Positions 1-6,559 of a stretch of 64,000 nucleotides of DNA are shown here, in pieces. Position 1 is the stretch's first letter, and every line of letters begins with the position of its first letter. A program made the position numbers and the translations under genes. The notes under the pieces are model-generated. The model worked only from the letters and a program-made list of their open reading frames with translations, had not been told where the DNA came from and made no database searches. Source of the stretch: Streptomyces tropicalis. Lineage in GTDB: Bacteria > Actinomycetota > Actinomycetes > Streptomycetales > Streptomycetaceae. The DNA is taken from contig NZ_JARJBB010000006.1 of assembly GCF_029269835.1 (NCBI RefSeq), forward strand, positions 326,236 through 390,235, written 5' to 3'.

Positions 1-99
1 GTGATCCGGCTCCTCGTCGAAGACGGCCGCCTGCGCGTCCCAGTCCACGGGGGCCTCCGGGGCCGCACCGCCAGCGCCTGTCGTCATCCGTGTCCGCAT
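1..99 (-). CDS. N-terminal fragment of a probable SAM-dependent methyltransferase
   Basis: The left window edge cuts this gene; only about 33 N-terminal codons are visible. They read from an ATG at 97-99 (preceded by GGGGACC), with a second in-frame ATG at 85-87 that may be the true start. The visible residues include DWDAQAAVFDEEPDH. From memory, this resembles the N-terminus of many Streptomyces class I methyltransferases, which begin with a DW-x-x-A-x-x-FD-x-EPDHG stretch ahead of the Rossmann fold. No catalytic or SAM-binding motif is in view, so the assignment is an inference from the N-terminus alone. Confidence 0.5.
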   Translation of the reverse strand, partial: MRTRMTTGAGGAAPEAPVDWDAQAAVFDEEPDH

Positions 100-188
100 G
101 GTCCCCAGCGTGACACGCGCCACTGACAGCGCCCCGGCCGCCGCAACGTGACGGCCGCCACAGACAGACCCGCACCGATGAGTGACTC

Positions 189-875
189 TCACCCGAACGG
201 TCTACCTCCGTGGGAACGCGGATCCCGGTAGGCGTCGAAGGAGGCAGCGATGCGCCGAGCGACCGTGCAGAAGCCCCTGAGGAAGACGGACACCCGCCGG
301 GTCCGCGAGGAGGCCGAGGAGCGCCCCGCCGGCCGCCCCGAGGTGCGCAAGGACATCGCCCGTACCTGGTGGCCGGACGGCTGACGGCCGGCGGGCCCGG
401 GACGGGGGACGCGTCGGACCAGCCGCTTGCGGTAGTGGATCCGGTCGTAGGGCCCGTCCACCCGGCGCCCCACGGCCTCGTAGCCGAACTTCGGGTAGAT
501 CCGCTGGTTCTCCCACATCATCGCGTTCGTGTAGAGCCTGACCTCGGGCAGGCCCAGCGCACGCGCGCGTGCGTCCACGAACTCCAGCAGCCTGCGTCCC
601 ACGCCCGTGCCACGGGCGTCGGGACGCACGGCGATGCTGTCGAGGAAGAGGTGGTCCGGGTGTGCCTCGACCACCACGAGGCCGATCACCCGGGCCGTCA
701 TCAGGTCCTCGGCGACGAACACCCGGCCCGCGGCCACGTTCGCCGCGTGGTCCGCCTCCATGGGCATCGGCACCACGCCGATGCGCGCGATGTACGGGCG
801 GTACGCCTCGTCGGTCACGGACTTCACGGCGGGCACGTCGGCGGTGCCGGCCGGCCGGATTCCCTCGTTCGACAT
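189..875 (-). CDS. GNAT-family N-acetyltransferase with basic C-terminal tail
   Basis: Residues 1-155 form a complete GNAT acyl-CoA N-acetyltransferase fold. It has the core strand LFLDSIAVRPDARGTGVG, which includes the acetyl-CoA loop (R/Q-x-x-G-x-G/A type, here RGTGVG), then RRLLEFVDARA and the late NQRIYPKFGYEAVGR motif with the usual Tyr. The substrate is unknown. After RKRLV the frame runs on for about 70 Arg/Pro-rich residues that are unlike a GNAT. This tail lies antisense to a small plus-strand ORF (250-384) and may be an unselected extension. I chose the ATG at 873-875 because TACCGT lies exactly 7 nt upstream, the leaderless arrangement common in Streptomyces; a GTG at 882-884 is also in frame. 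The gene is the left chromosomal neighbour of the integrated element, whose left core repeat lies just upstream of its promoter. Confidence 0.8.
   Translation of the reverse strand: MSNEGIRPAGTADVPAVKSVTDEAYRPYIARIGVVPMPMEADHAANVAAGRVFVAEDLMTARVIGLVVVEAHPDHLFLDSIAVRPDARGTGVGRRLLEFVDARARALGLPEVRLYTNAMMWENQRIYPKFGYEAVGRRVDGPYDRIHYRKRLVRRVPRPGPAGRQPSGHQVRAMSLRTSGRPAGRSSASSRTRRVSVFLRGFCTVARRIAASFDAYRDPRSHGGRPFG
250..384 (+). CDS. Small basic conserved-looking protein (44 aa)
   Basis: This ATG-started ORF of 44 codons has a strong Shine-Dalgarno (AAGGAGG at about 238-244, 5 nt from the ATG) and ends WWPDG-stop. The protein is very charged, with a K/R-rich first half followed by a REEAEERPAGRPEVRKD segment. 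I recall small Streptomyces ORFs with a similar RREEAEERPAGRPEVRKDIARTWWPDG ending, but this could not be checked. It lies opposite the C-terminal tail of the GNAT gene, so one of the two reading frames is over-extended or they truly overlap convergently. Function unknown. Confidence 0.55.
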   Translation: MRRATVQKPLRKTDTRRVREEAEERPAGRPEVRKDIARTWWPDG

Positions 876-882
876 GCCGCGC

Positions 883-888
883 ACGGTA
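883..888 (-). promoter_or_regulatory. Leaderless -10 element of the GNAT gene
   Basis: On the minus strand TACCGT is followed by seven bases (GCGCGGC) and then the ATG at 875. TANNNT placed 7 nt before the initiation codon is the usual hallmark of a leaderless transcript in Streptomyces. The left core repeat of the mobile element (916-932) is only about 28 bp upstream, where the -35 region would be expected, so integration may alter this promoter. Confidence 0.5.
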
Positions 889-915
889 CCTGCCTGAGCG
901 CAGCCTCAGCGCTCG

Positions 916-932
916 CTTAACGCCGCCGTAAG
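916..932 (+). repeat. Left core attachment repeat (attL candidate)
   Basis: CTTAACGCCGCCGTAAG is repeated in the same orientation at 18626-18642 with a single G/A difference. The sequence is an imperfect dyad (CTTA-A-CG ... CGTAAG), as expected for a tyrosine-recombinase core. The integrase gene ends about 100 bp away. The boundary is inferred from the repeat, not from a comparison with an empty site. Confidence 0.6.
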
Positions 933-1001
933 AGCCCGAAGGCCCCTCTGAACGGCATTCGCGCAGCTCAGAGGCAGGCCATCCGGGACCCTTATATGCG
1001 G

Positions 1002-1022
1002 GGGGAGCCAAACGGGGAGCCA
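1002..1022 (+). repeat. Left arm-type integrase repeats (GGGGAGCCA x2)
   Basis: GGGGAGCCAA (1002-1011) and GGGGAGCCA (1014-1022) lie 12 bp apart, between the left core and the stop codon of the integrase gene. The same pair with the same 12-bp period recurs at 18493-18513 just inside the other end. Paired short repeats flanking the core are typical integrase arm-binding sites; this role is inferred. Confidence 0.55.
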
Positions 1023-1033
1023 CGGCCTCGAAA

Positions 1034-2230
1034 TCAGGGACCGTCTCGAGACTCGCCCCCGACCACGTCGTCATCGTCCCCAAAGATGACATCCATGGCC
1101 TCCGCACCCTCGGAGATGACCGGCCGCAGTTGCTTCCGATAGACCCTCTCGGTCGTCCCGCTGCCGTTGTGCCCAACGAGACGAGAGATCACTTCGATAG
1201 GGATCCCGTGGTCCGACAGCACGGACACGAAGCTCGTCCGTAGCTCACGCGGAGTCCACTCCTTCGGGTTCTCGAAACCAGCTTCCTTGAGCAGAGTCCT
1301 GAAGTTCCGGCGCACGTTCAAGGCACTACGGAGTTCGCCTGTCTCCGTCGGGAAAACCAGTCGCTCATCGGTCCACTCATCGCCGGCCGTGAGGCATGCA
1401 GCCTGTTCGCGACGCTTGTGAGCCCTCATGACGGCGACGGTTTGCTGCGGCATGGCCAGCGAGCGTCTGCTCTTCCGGGTCTTCGTGTCGCCATGCCGGC
1501 GTACCGAGCGCCACACGTCTACGTGCGGCTTCTCCATTCCTGACCGTGTCAGGTGAACGTGCGACCAGGTCAGGGGCCGCGCCTCCTCGGGCCGGACCCC
1601 CACGAGTAGCGATAGGACCGCGTAGGCGTGGATCCAGGTACCTTCCTTCGAACGAAGGACCGCCGCGCCCTGCTCCAAGGAGAGGGACTTGCTTGGCCGC
1701 CCCGCTCGTCCCTCTGGCACCTCGACCAGTTCAGCGACGTTGCGGACAGTCCTGCCTCTTCTCTGAGCATGGCTGATCGAGCGGCGGAGGACCGAGTGCA
1801 CCATCTTCAAAGACTGGGTAGCCAGCGTCTCGGCCTCAGCCTCCAACCACTCATCCAGATCATCAGCTTCGAGGTCACGCAGCTTGCCCTTACCCAGCTG
1901 AGGGATGATGTGGTTCTCGGCAAGGCTTTTGTACGTGTCGACGCTGGTTACTTCCCTGCCCTTGAGTCCTTGGGCAAGCCAGTCGGTCACAGCCTGAGCA
2001 ACGGTGTAGTTGGCGGGCGCCCTGACGCCCGCGGCCACCTCCTTCCTCAACTCGCGGAGCTTGTGACGGACTTCGGCCTTCGTCTTGCCCGACACCTTGG
2101 GCCGATTGCGTTTGCCGGCTGGGGTGTAACCCAGAGACACGGCGCCGATGTACCTGTTCTTGGACTTGTCCCAGTAGATCGAGTCGTCGCCGTGCCCGGC
2201 TCTGGCAAGCCCCTTGGGCGTCTCAGTCAT
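1034..2230 (-). CDS. int: Tyrosine site-specific integrase of the AICE
   Basis: This 398-aa phage-type tyrosine recombinase catalyses integration and excision of the element. Residues about 14-70 form an AP2/arm-binding-like N-terminus (YWDKSKNRYIGAVSLGYTP). About 75-155 is the SAM-like core-binding domain and 180-375 the catalytic domain. Catalytic residues can be read directly: Arg213 in GVRPEEAR, Arg328 and Arg331 in TPRELR (an R-x-x-R variant of the usual HxxR), His354 in LVGHNG, and the nucleophile Tyr364 in ERVYRK. The ATG at 2230 is preceded by GGAAGG. The gene lies directly inside the left end and downstream of the excisionase gene, separated from it by a hairpin, the classic AICE/phage order. 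The acidic tail (FGDDDDVVGG) is family-typical. Confidence 0.95.
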   Translation of the reverse strand: MTETPKGLARAGHGDDSIYWDKSKNRYIGAVSLGYTPAGKRNRPKVSGKTKAEVRHKLRELRKEVAAGVRAPANYTVAQAVTDWLAQGLKGREVTSVDTYKSLAENHIIPQLGKGKLRDLEADDLDEWLEAEAETLATQSLKMVHSVLRRSISHAQRRGRTVRNVAELVEVPEGRAGRPSKSLSLEQGAAVLRSKEGTWIHAYAVLSLLVGVRPEEARPLTWSHVHLTRSGMEKPHVDVWRSVRRHGDTKTRKSRRSLAMPQQTVAVMRAHKRREQAACLTAGDEWTDERLVFPTETGELRSALNVRRNFRTLLKEAGFENPKEWTPRELRTSFVSVLSDHGIPIEVISRLVGHNGSGTTERVYRKQLRPVISEGAEAMDVIFGDDDDVVGGESRDGP

Positions 2231-2253
2231 GTGCTTTCGCCTTCCAAGAAAAG

Positions 2254-2281
2254 CAGGGCCACACCCTGGGGTGTGACCCTG
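2254..2281 (-). terminator. Hairpin between excisionase and integrase genes
   Basis: CAGGGCCACACCC (2254-2266) pairs with GGGTGTGACCCTG (2269-2281) with one G:U-type mismatch. The hairpin separates the xis stop codon (2296) from the int start (2230). It could terminate or attenuate transcription so that Xis and Int levels differ. No run of T follows, which is usual in Streptomyces. Confidence 0.5.
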
Positions 2282-2295
2282 CGTTGTTGCCGGAG

Positions 2296-2511
2296 CTAAG
2301 CGGCGGCTTCAGCCTCACGCTTGAGTAGTTCGACGTATTCGTCGATCCACTCGGTGGGCACCAGGCGCCGGCGGCCACAGCGGACGGTGCGAAGTCGCCC
2401 GAGACGGATCTCGTCGTAGGTCGCGGTGCGACCGATCCCGATGAGCGTGGCTGCGGCTTCCACGCTGTGAAGACGGCGCTGTGCCAGAGAAGCGGTGGCA
2501 GCCGTGTCCAT
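2296..2511 (-). CDS. xis: Excisionase / MerR-like helix-turn-helix DNA-binding protein
   Basis: This 71-aa protein is made almost entirely of a HTH_17-type winged helix: LHSVEAAATLIGIGRTATYD followed by EIRLGRLRTVRCGRRRLVP and a short helix. This is the standard AICE/phage excisionase or directionality-factor fold, which binds next to the attachment site and steers the integrase towards excision. The start is the ATG at 2509-2511, preceded by GGGAGG at a good distance; the frame is open further upstream, but those codons cross the iteron array at 2556-2583. It sits between the rep and int genes and probably shares their transcript. Confidence 0.85.
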   Translation of the reverse strand: MDTAATASLAQRRLHSVEAAATLIGIGRTATYDEIRLGRLRTVRCGRRRLVPTEWIDEYVELLKREAEAAA

Positions 2512-2555
2512 GGGTTCCTCCCTCATAGATCGCTCGCTCTGTAGGCCCTCTGGGA

Positions 2556-2632
2556 ATCCGCAACATCCGCAACGCCGCAACATTGCAGGTCAGCGGCCTG
2601 ATTTTGTTGCGGATGCCGGTTGTGTTGCGGAT
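2556..2632. repeat. Inverted iteron-like 9-bp arrays between rep and xis
   Basis: Three consecutive 9-10-bp units in one orientation (ATCCGCAAC at 2556 and 2565, then GCCGCAACAT at 2574-2583) face two units in the opposite orientation (GTTGCGGAT at 2606-2614 and 2624-2632, 18 bp apart). The same 9-mer is tandemly repeated in the 3' end of the rep gene (2781-2807). Phased 9-bp repeats with dyad symmetry beside a replication gene are typical of iterons, so this is a candidate Rep-binding site or origin. It could also be an operator for rep/xis. Confidence 0.55.
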
Positions 2633-2680
2633 AGGTGCCGCCGCGCGGTAGCGCGGCGGCACCTGTTGTAGTGAGGGCGG

Positions 2681-3919
2681 TCAGCCGGCGACGCGCAGCC
2701 GTCGCGTGTCGGCTTCCGTGAGCGTGTGGCGGGTCTCGACGGGGTCTTCCGCCACGGATCCACCCTCACTGACCTGCGGTGTTGCGGATGTTGCGGATGT
2801 TGCGGACTTCTCGGGGGTTGGGGGGCAGTAGCGGGCCCAGGCGTCGGTCAGGTCGTCGGCGTAGTAGCCCTTGGGGGTGCCGCTGCCGACGCGGATGCCG
2901 CGTGGCCTAATGGGGGTGTTGTCGGGCCGGACGTACTGGCTCAGGAGCTTGGACAGGCCGCGAGAGGTGAGTGGCTTCCCGTCGTCGTTCAGGTCGCCCC
3001 AGGGCGCGTCGTCGAGTCCGAGGAGGACTTCGAGAATGGCGGCGGTGGGCATGCGGTCGGCGCCGCAGAACACCTTGTCCCGCAGGTCGGTCAGCAGGCG
3101 GACTCCGAGGGATGCTTCGTCGCCGGCCTGCGCAGCCTTGACGAGCTCGGCGCAGGCGACGCGGGAGCGCTCGGGCCACTGGCCGCCGGCCGCGTCGGCG
3201 ACCGCCAGGAGCGGTTCCCACACGTCGGCGGGCCGGTCGGTGACGCCCTCAGGCATCTCCGGCCACGCCTCGGCCACCTTGCCATGGACGGTGGTGGCCC
3301 ACTCGGCGAGTCGGTCGCGCAGGGCGTGGCCCTGCTTCTCGTGCACGCGCCGGCGGTAGGGCTCGGCCTTCTCGTTGGGTGCCTTCTTGCGCATGCGGAT
3401 GATGACGGAGCGGGTCAGGATCGTGTCCGGGAGGGAGCCGAGCCCGGCCATGGCGACGGCGCAGAACGAGGAGAAGAACTCGGTGCTCTGGTTCGATCCG
3501 TCGCCAACGCAGCGCAGGGACTTGGCACCGCGCCGGTAGCCGGAGTTCAGGAACCCGCGGACCTCTTCGTTGCCGCCGGCCTTGGGGCCGAAGACGGTGT
3601 CGATCTCGTCGAAGAGCAGCGTCGGTGTTCCTGCGTCGGCCTCCACGAGCCGGAAGAGCGCGTTGGCGGAGGCGTTGACGGTCGTCGCCGCTCGCGGGGT
3701 GAGGGTTTCCACGATCTCCAGCGCGCGGGACTTGCCCGAGCCCGGTTCCGGCGAGAGGAACGCGAGGCGGGCGGTGCCGTCGAACGCGTCGATCAGGTGG
3801 GCGTGGGCGTCCCACAGGGTCACGGCGACGTAGGCGGCCTCGGTGGGGAAGACGTTGAAGCGTCGGTGGAAGGCTTCCACCTCGTCGAGCAATGCGGCGC
3901 CGTCGATGCTGGCGGTCAT
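2681..3919 (-). CDS. DUF3631-type P-loop ATPase, AICE replication protein
   Basis: This 412-aa protein is probably the helicase-like partner of the primase-polymerase in replication of the excised element. The P-loop EPGSGKS is at residues 58-64 and the Walker B strand TLLFDEID at about 100-107. An arginine-containing sensor region (DTILTRSVIIRMRKK) follows, then the DUF3631 C-terminal domain with LTSRGLSKLLSQYVRPDN. The start is the ATG at 3917-3919 (upstream GGGAGGA). This ATG overlaps the stop of a tiny ORF by 4 bp, so translation is coupled. The C-terminus encodes SATSATSATPQ, produced by three tandem GTTGCGGA(T/C) 9-mers, so the coding sequence contains DNA repeats that may have a cis role. 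Confidence 0.85.
   Translation of the reverse strand: MTASIDGAALLDEVEAFHRRFNVFPTEAAYVAVTLWDAHAHLIDAFDGTARLAFLSPEPGSGKSRALEIVETLTPRAATTVNASANALFRLVEADAGTPTLLFDEIDTVFGPKAGGNEEVRGFLNSGYRRGAKSLRCVGDGSNQSTEFFSSFCAVAMAGLGSLPDTILTRSVIIRMRKKAPNEKAEPYRRRVHEKQGHALRDRLAEWATTVHGKVAEAWPEMPEGVTDRPADVWEPLLAVADAAGGQWPERSRVACAELVKAAQAGDEASLGVRLLTDLRDKVFCGADRMPTAAILEVLLGLDDAPWGDLNDDGKPLTSRGLSKLLSQYVRPDNTPIRPRGIRVGSGTPKGYYADDLTDAWARYCPPTPEKSATSATSATPQVSEGGSVAEDPVETRHTLTEADTRRLRVAG
2781..2807 (+). repeat. Tandem 9-bp repeats inside the 3' end of rep
   Basis: GTTGCGGAT (2781-2789), GTTGCGGAT (2790-2798) and GTTGCGGAC (2799-2807) are head to tail and encode the SAT-SAT-SAT stretch of the Rep C-terminus. The 9-mer matches the intergenic arrays at 2556-2632. 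The combination suggests an origin or Rep-binding region that spans the rep 3' end. Confidence 0.55.
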
Positions 3920-4113
3920 GCGGCGTTCCTCCCTTCGGGGTTGGTGTGCGGTCGCAGGGTGCGGTGAGTCGTGGGAAGGGCTGAAAGGACGCCCTGGCGG
4001 GCGGCCTTCTCTTGGGCGCCCACGGCCGTCCCGCGACCGGTCGGCGGGGCGTCGTACGGCCGGTCGGTGGTGGGGGTGAGGCAATCCAGGCGGGGGGAGC
4101 GGGGGCCGGTCAT
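3916..4113 (-). CDS. Tiny coupled ORF between prim-pol and rep (65 aa)
   Basis: The ATG (4111-4113) overlaps the stop of the primase-polymerase gene by ATGA, and its own stop (3916-3918) overlaps the ATG of the DUF3631 gene by ATGA. Such double 4-bp coupling is strong evidence for translation, at least as a coupling device. The 65-aa product (starts MTGPRSPRLDCL, ends NPEGRNAA) is Pro/Arg/Thr-rich with no domain I recognise. It may be a real small protein or a leader that only carries ribosomes from one replication gene to the next. Confidence 0.6.
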   Translation of the reverse strand: MTGPRSPRLDCLTPTTDRPYDAPPTGRGTAVGAQEKAARQGVLSALPTTHRTLRPHTNPEGRNAA

Positions 4114-5072
4114 ACGGCATCCCGCGGTGTGGCGTTGGCGAGGAGCCATTCCATGGCGCTGCGGATCGTCGTGCGGCACTCGGCCGCCGGCAGTCCCGCC
4201 GATTCCCCCGCCGCCTGGATTGCTTCTTCGACCGTGTGGCGGGCGATGTGTCCCCAGGCGACGAACCGGGCCACCTTGCACGTGCTGCGATACATGGTGG
4301 TGTTCCGCCCGCCCTCACTGGCGGCCCGGATGACCGCGCACTCCCGCTCCAGCGCGGTGCGGGCAGCCTTGGTGCCGTCCCCCACCCGCCCGGGCACCGT
4401 CGCGGCTTCGAGCTTCGCGGGCCCGGCGAGCACGTCGGCGAGCCAGACGGGTAGCGGGGCGACGGGCGCCAGCTCGGCGATGTCGTAGGTGCCCTCGGGG
4501 GTGGTGCTGCCGGGGGCGACGACGTATCCGCCCCAGGCGCGGGTGTCGATGTGCGGGGCTAGCCGCTTCACGCTGCACTTCAGCCGCGCGCCGGGTGGGG
4601 TGGTGAAGTACAGGTGTCGTCCCCCGCTGGGGGTCCGCACCTGGTAGGTGAGCGGGTTGGGCTGTCCGGCGCGCTCGCAGAGCGCCGTGAAGGAAGTGGC
4701 GCCGTCAGGCGCTCCTTCTTCTCCTGGCTTGGGCACGTCGAGGTCGACGACGAGCAGGCCGGCGGGGCCGGTGGCGATGCCGACGTTGTAGGGGCGGTTC
4801 GCCCATGCCATCTGGATGAGTTGGGGGTCGGTGGTGGCGCGCTGCTCGGGGGTGCGGTGCCCGTCTGCGCAGCGGCCGGTGTGGGGGCAGGTCCGTTCGG
4901 GGTGTCCGGCGGGCCGTTTGGTGCCGGGGTGCAGGGGGATGACGGGCCAGTCGCGCTCTGCGGCGAGCAGGGCCGCGGTGAACAGGTGCAGCGATTCCAG
5001 GTCCACGGTCAGCGGTTCGATGTGCAGCGGAGCCGTCTGTAAGGCTCGCCGGATGCCGGTGGGTTGGGTCAT
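4110..5072 (-). CDS. Bifunctional primase-polymerase (prim-pol) of the AICE
   Basis: This 320-aa protein has an archaeo-eukaryotic primase-polymerase domain. Readable features are LLVVDLDVP with the metal-binding Asp110 and Asp112, TPSGGRHLYF with the conserved His (about 153), and a Cys/His knuckle near residues 60-70 (CPHTGRCADGH). The C-terminal third (ASEGGRNTTMYRSTCKVARFV) is the helical segment often following the prim-pol domain in mobile elements. It would prime and start replication of the excised circle together with the downstream DUF3631 ATPase. It is the first gene of the coupled set prim-pol / small ORF / rep. The ATG at 5070-5072 has GGAGG 9 nt upstream. Confidence 0.9.
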   Translation of the reverse strand: MTQPTGIRRALQTAPLHIEPLTVDLESLHLFTAALLAAERDWPVIPLHPGTKRPAGHPERTCPHTGRCADGHRTPEQRATTDPQLIQMAWANRPYNVGIATGPAGLLVVDLDVPKPGEEGAPDGATSFTALCERAGQPNPLTYQVRTPSGGRHLYFTTPPGARLKCSVKRLAPHIDTRAWGGYVVAPGSTTPEGTYDIAELAPVAPLPVWLADVLAGPAKLEAATVPGRVGDGTKAARTALERECAVIRAASEGGRNTTMYRSTCKVARFVAWGHIARHTVEEAIQAAGESAGLPAAECRTTIRSAMEWLLANATPRDAV

Positions 5073-5163
5073 GCTGGAAGACCTCCAACAGATCTGATCT
5101 GGATTGGTTGGGCAAGGGCGGCCCCGCGACTTTGGCGAGACGAGGGGGCCGCCCTTGGCGTAG

Positions 5164-5619
5164 CTAGAACGGGGGCTCGGCGTCCGCTCCCGCGGCGGCG
5201 GAGCTGTTGGCCGCGGCCCACGGGTCGTCGCCGGCCGGGCCGGACGCCGTGGCGTGCTTGGCGTTGATCTGCACCGTGGTGAAGCGGACGGAGGCGCCGA
5301 TGTCGTCGACCTCGACGGCGAGCATGGAGCGCTTCTCGCCCTGGTCGGTGGTCCAGTCGTGCTGCCGCATCCGCCCGGAGGCGACGACGCGGGAGCCCTT
5401 CTTCAGGCTGTCGGCGATGTGCTCGGCCAGGGTGCGCCAGGCGGCGCAGCGGTAGAAGGCGGTGGTGCCGTCCTTCCACTGGTTCGAGGTGCGGTCGAAG
5501 CTGCGCGGGGTGACGGCGATGGTGAACTTGGCGAGCGCGGCGCCGCCCTCGGTGAACTTCAGCTCCGGGTCGTCGGTCAGGTTGCCGACGAGGGTCACGG
5601 GGGTCTCTCCGAACGACAT
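5164..5619 (-). CDS. ssb: Single-stranded DNA-binding protein of the element
   Basis: This 151-aa SSB has an OB fold: MSFGETPVTLVGNLTDDPEL, then FTIAVTPRSFD, FYRCAAWRTLAEHIADSL and KKGSRVVASGRM. A short Ala/Gly-rich linker follows, and the C-terminal tip AEPPF is the acidic PPF-type tail that recruits replication enzymes. The start is the ATG at 5617-5619, which begins the OB domain; the frame is open far upstream, but that part overlaps the next gene. It is element-borne, in addition to the host SSB, and lies just upstream of the prim-pol gene in the same orientation, so it likely serves replication or transfer of the element. Confidence 0.93.
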   Translation of the reverse strand: MSFGETPVTLVGNLTDDPELKFTEGGAALAKFTIAVTPRSFDRTSNQWKDGTTAFYRCAAWRTLAEHIADSLKKGSRVVASGRMRQHDWTTDQGEKRSMLAVEVDDIGASVRFTTVQINAKHATASGPAGDDPWAAANSSAAAGADAEPPF

Positions 5620-5636
5620 GTGAGCGTTCCTTCCGG

Positions 5637-6140
5637 TCAGCGGGACAGGGTGTTGCGGTTGCGGGCGATCAGCCCGTAGGCGGGGGCGGTGATGGTGTTG
5701 GTCTCCTGCCGGACCGGGCCGGCGTAGTGGTGGTGGGTCTCGGTGCGGACCGTCTTGAGTGAGCGGACCGCGGAGCCGACCGCGGCCGTGACGGCGGCGA
5801 GGGCGGCGATGGGGAGGGTGATGAACAGGACGCTGGTCAGGGTCACGGCGGCGAGTCCCTGGCAGGCGAGCCAGATCCCGCAGCCGAGCCCGACGCATCC
5901 GGCGCCGACGCCGATACCGACGACGGCCGTGCCCGCGGCCCACGGCGGGACGATCCGCCGGTCCGGCTGCAGGACCGGGGGCGTGCTGCCGTAGGCGGGT
6001 AGGGGGCTCGGGTCGCGGTAGGCGGTCGGTATCTGCGGGGTGGGCCGGTATGCCTCGGTGAGGATGCGGCGGGCTTCCGCGGTGGCTTCGGCGTCGGTCA
6101 GGTGCGGGTGCCAGGCGGTGGGCTGGTCGTGGTCGGGCAT
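5637..6140 (-). CDS. Small membrane protein of the AICE (DUF6251-like)
   Basis: The 167-aa product has a soluble N-terminus (residues 1-65, with TDAEATAEARRILTEAYRP). Two hydrophobic segments follow, about 68-95 (GTAVVGIGVGAGCVGLGC) and 97-122 (LTSVLFITLPIAALAAVTAA), and a basic tail. An ATG at 6138-6140 follows GGAG. I recall similar proteins (DUF6251) beside ssb and tra in Streptomyces mobile elements. The role is unknown; a Spd-like function in intramycelial spread would fit the position between tra and ssb. Confidence 0.75.
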   Translation of the reverse strand: MPDHDQPTAWHPHLTDAEATAEARRILTEAYRPTPQIPTAYRDPSPLPAYGSTPPVLQPDRRIVPPWAAGTAVVGIGVGAGCVGLGCGIWLACQGLAAVTLTSVLFITLPIAALAAVTAAVGSAVRSLKTVRTETHHHYAGPVRQETNTITAPAYGLIARNRNTLSR

Positions 6141-6158
6141 GGAGGGCTCCTGCCTTGG

Positions 6159-6350
6159 TCAGGTGAGTTGTTGGGCGGCTTCGACGAGAGCGCGGCACAG
6201 GGCGCGGACGGGGCCGGCGGCTCCGGTGCCGGCGGTGAAGAAGCCGAACAAGAACAGGACGAGGGCGCTGAACGGGCCGACATAGCGGCCGCGCAGCAGG
6301 ACGAAGGCCAGCACCCCAAAGAGTGCGACGGCGGACAGGGTCACGATCAC
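6159..6350 (-). CDS. Short membrane protein of the AICE (63 aa)
   Basis: Two hydrophobic helices make up the protein: TLSAVALFGVLAFVLL near the N-terminus and FSALVLFLFGFFTAGTGAA in the middle. A short amphipathic end (LCRALVEAAQQLT) follows. I chose the GTG at 6348-6350 because GGGAGG lies exactly 6 nt upstream; the reading frame continues upstream through the CTTGTC repeat array, where it gives a repetitive Lys/Asp-rich sequence that is unlikely to be protein. It lies 18 nt before the DUF6251-like gene and is probably co-transcribed. It is likely a Spd-type accessory of transfer. Confidence 0.7.
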   Translation of the reverse strand: MIVTLSAVALFGVLAFVLLRGRYVGPFSALVLFLFGFFTAGTGAAGPVRALCRALVEAAQQLT

Positions 6351-6372
6351 GAACGACCTCCCGGGAGACATC

Positions 6373-6405
6373 GCGCGGGCAGCACCCGCCGGGTGCTGCC
6401 CGCGC
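6373..6405 (-). terminator. Perfect 15-bp hairpin downstream of tra
   Basis: GCGCGGGCAGCACCC (6373-6387) and GGGTGCTGCCCGCGC (6391-6405) are perfectly complementary with a GCC loop. The hairpin lies between the tra stop (6560) and the next start (6350), so it may end the tra transcript or attenuate the downstream genes. Two further hairpins of similar kind occur in the control region near 12.2-12.4 kb. Confidence 0.6.
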
Positions 6406-6410
6406 TGTGG

Positions 6411-6476
6411 CTTGTCGCGTTGTTTGTCTTCTGTCTTGTCGTGCGGCTTGTCGCTTGTCTTGTCTTGTCGCTTGTC
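6411..6476 (+). repeat. CTTGTC hexamer cluster beside the translocase gene (candidate clt)
   Basis: CTTGTC starts at 6411, 6435, 6447, 6454, 6459, 6464 and 6471, with variants TTTGTC (6423) and TCTGTC (6430). Two copies in the inverted orientation (GACAAG at 6544 and 6551) lie just before the tra stop codon. TraB-type translocases of Streptomyces plasmids bind clusters of short repeats (TRS) in a cis locus, clt, usually next to tra. Location and repeat density fit that role, but the hexamer itself is new to me. Confidence 0.5.
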
Positions 6477-6559
6477 GCCATGCAGGTCACAAGCCGTTTC
6501 CGGGCCTCCAGGACCGACCCGGCGGCTTGCGTTTGGGGCGATCGACAAGCGACAAGTGA

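Noticed and set aside
2512..2583. N-terminal extension of the excisionase through the iteron array
   Set aside because: GGGAGG directly before the ATG at 2511 is the better start, and the upstream codons are made of DNA repeats.
6351..6548. N-terminal extension of the 63-aa membrane protein
   Set aside because: The frame crosses the CTTGTC repeats and a perfect hairpin, giving a repetitive Lys/Asp-rich sequence; GTG 6350 with GGGAGG is preferred.
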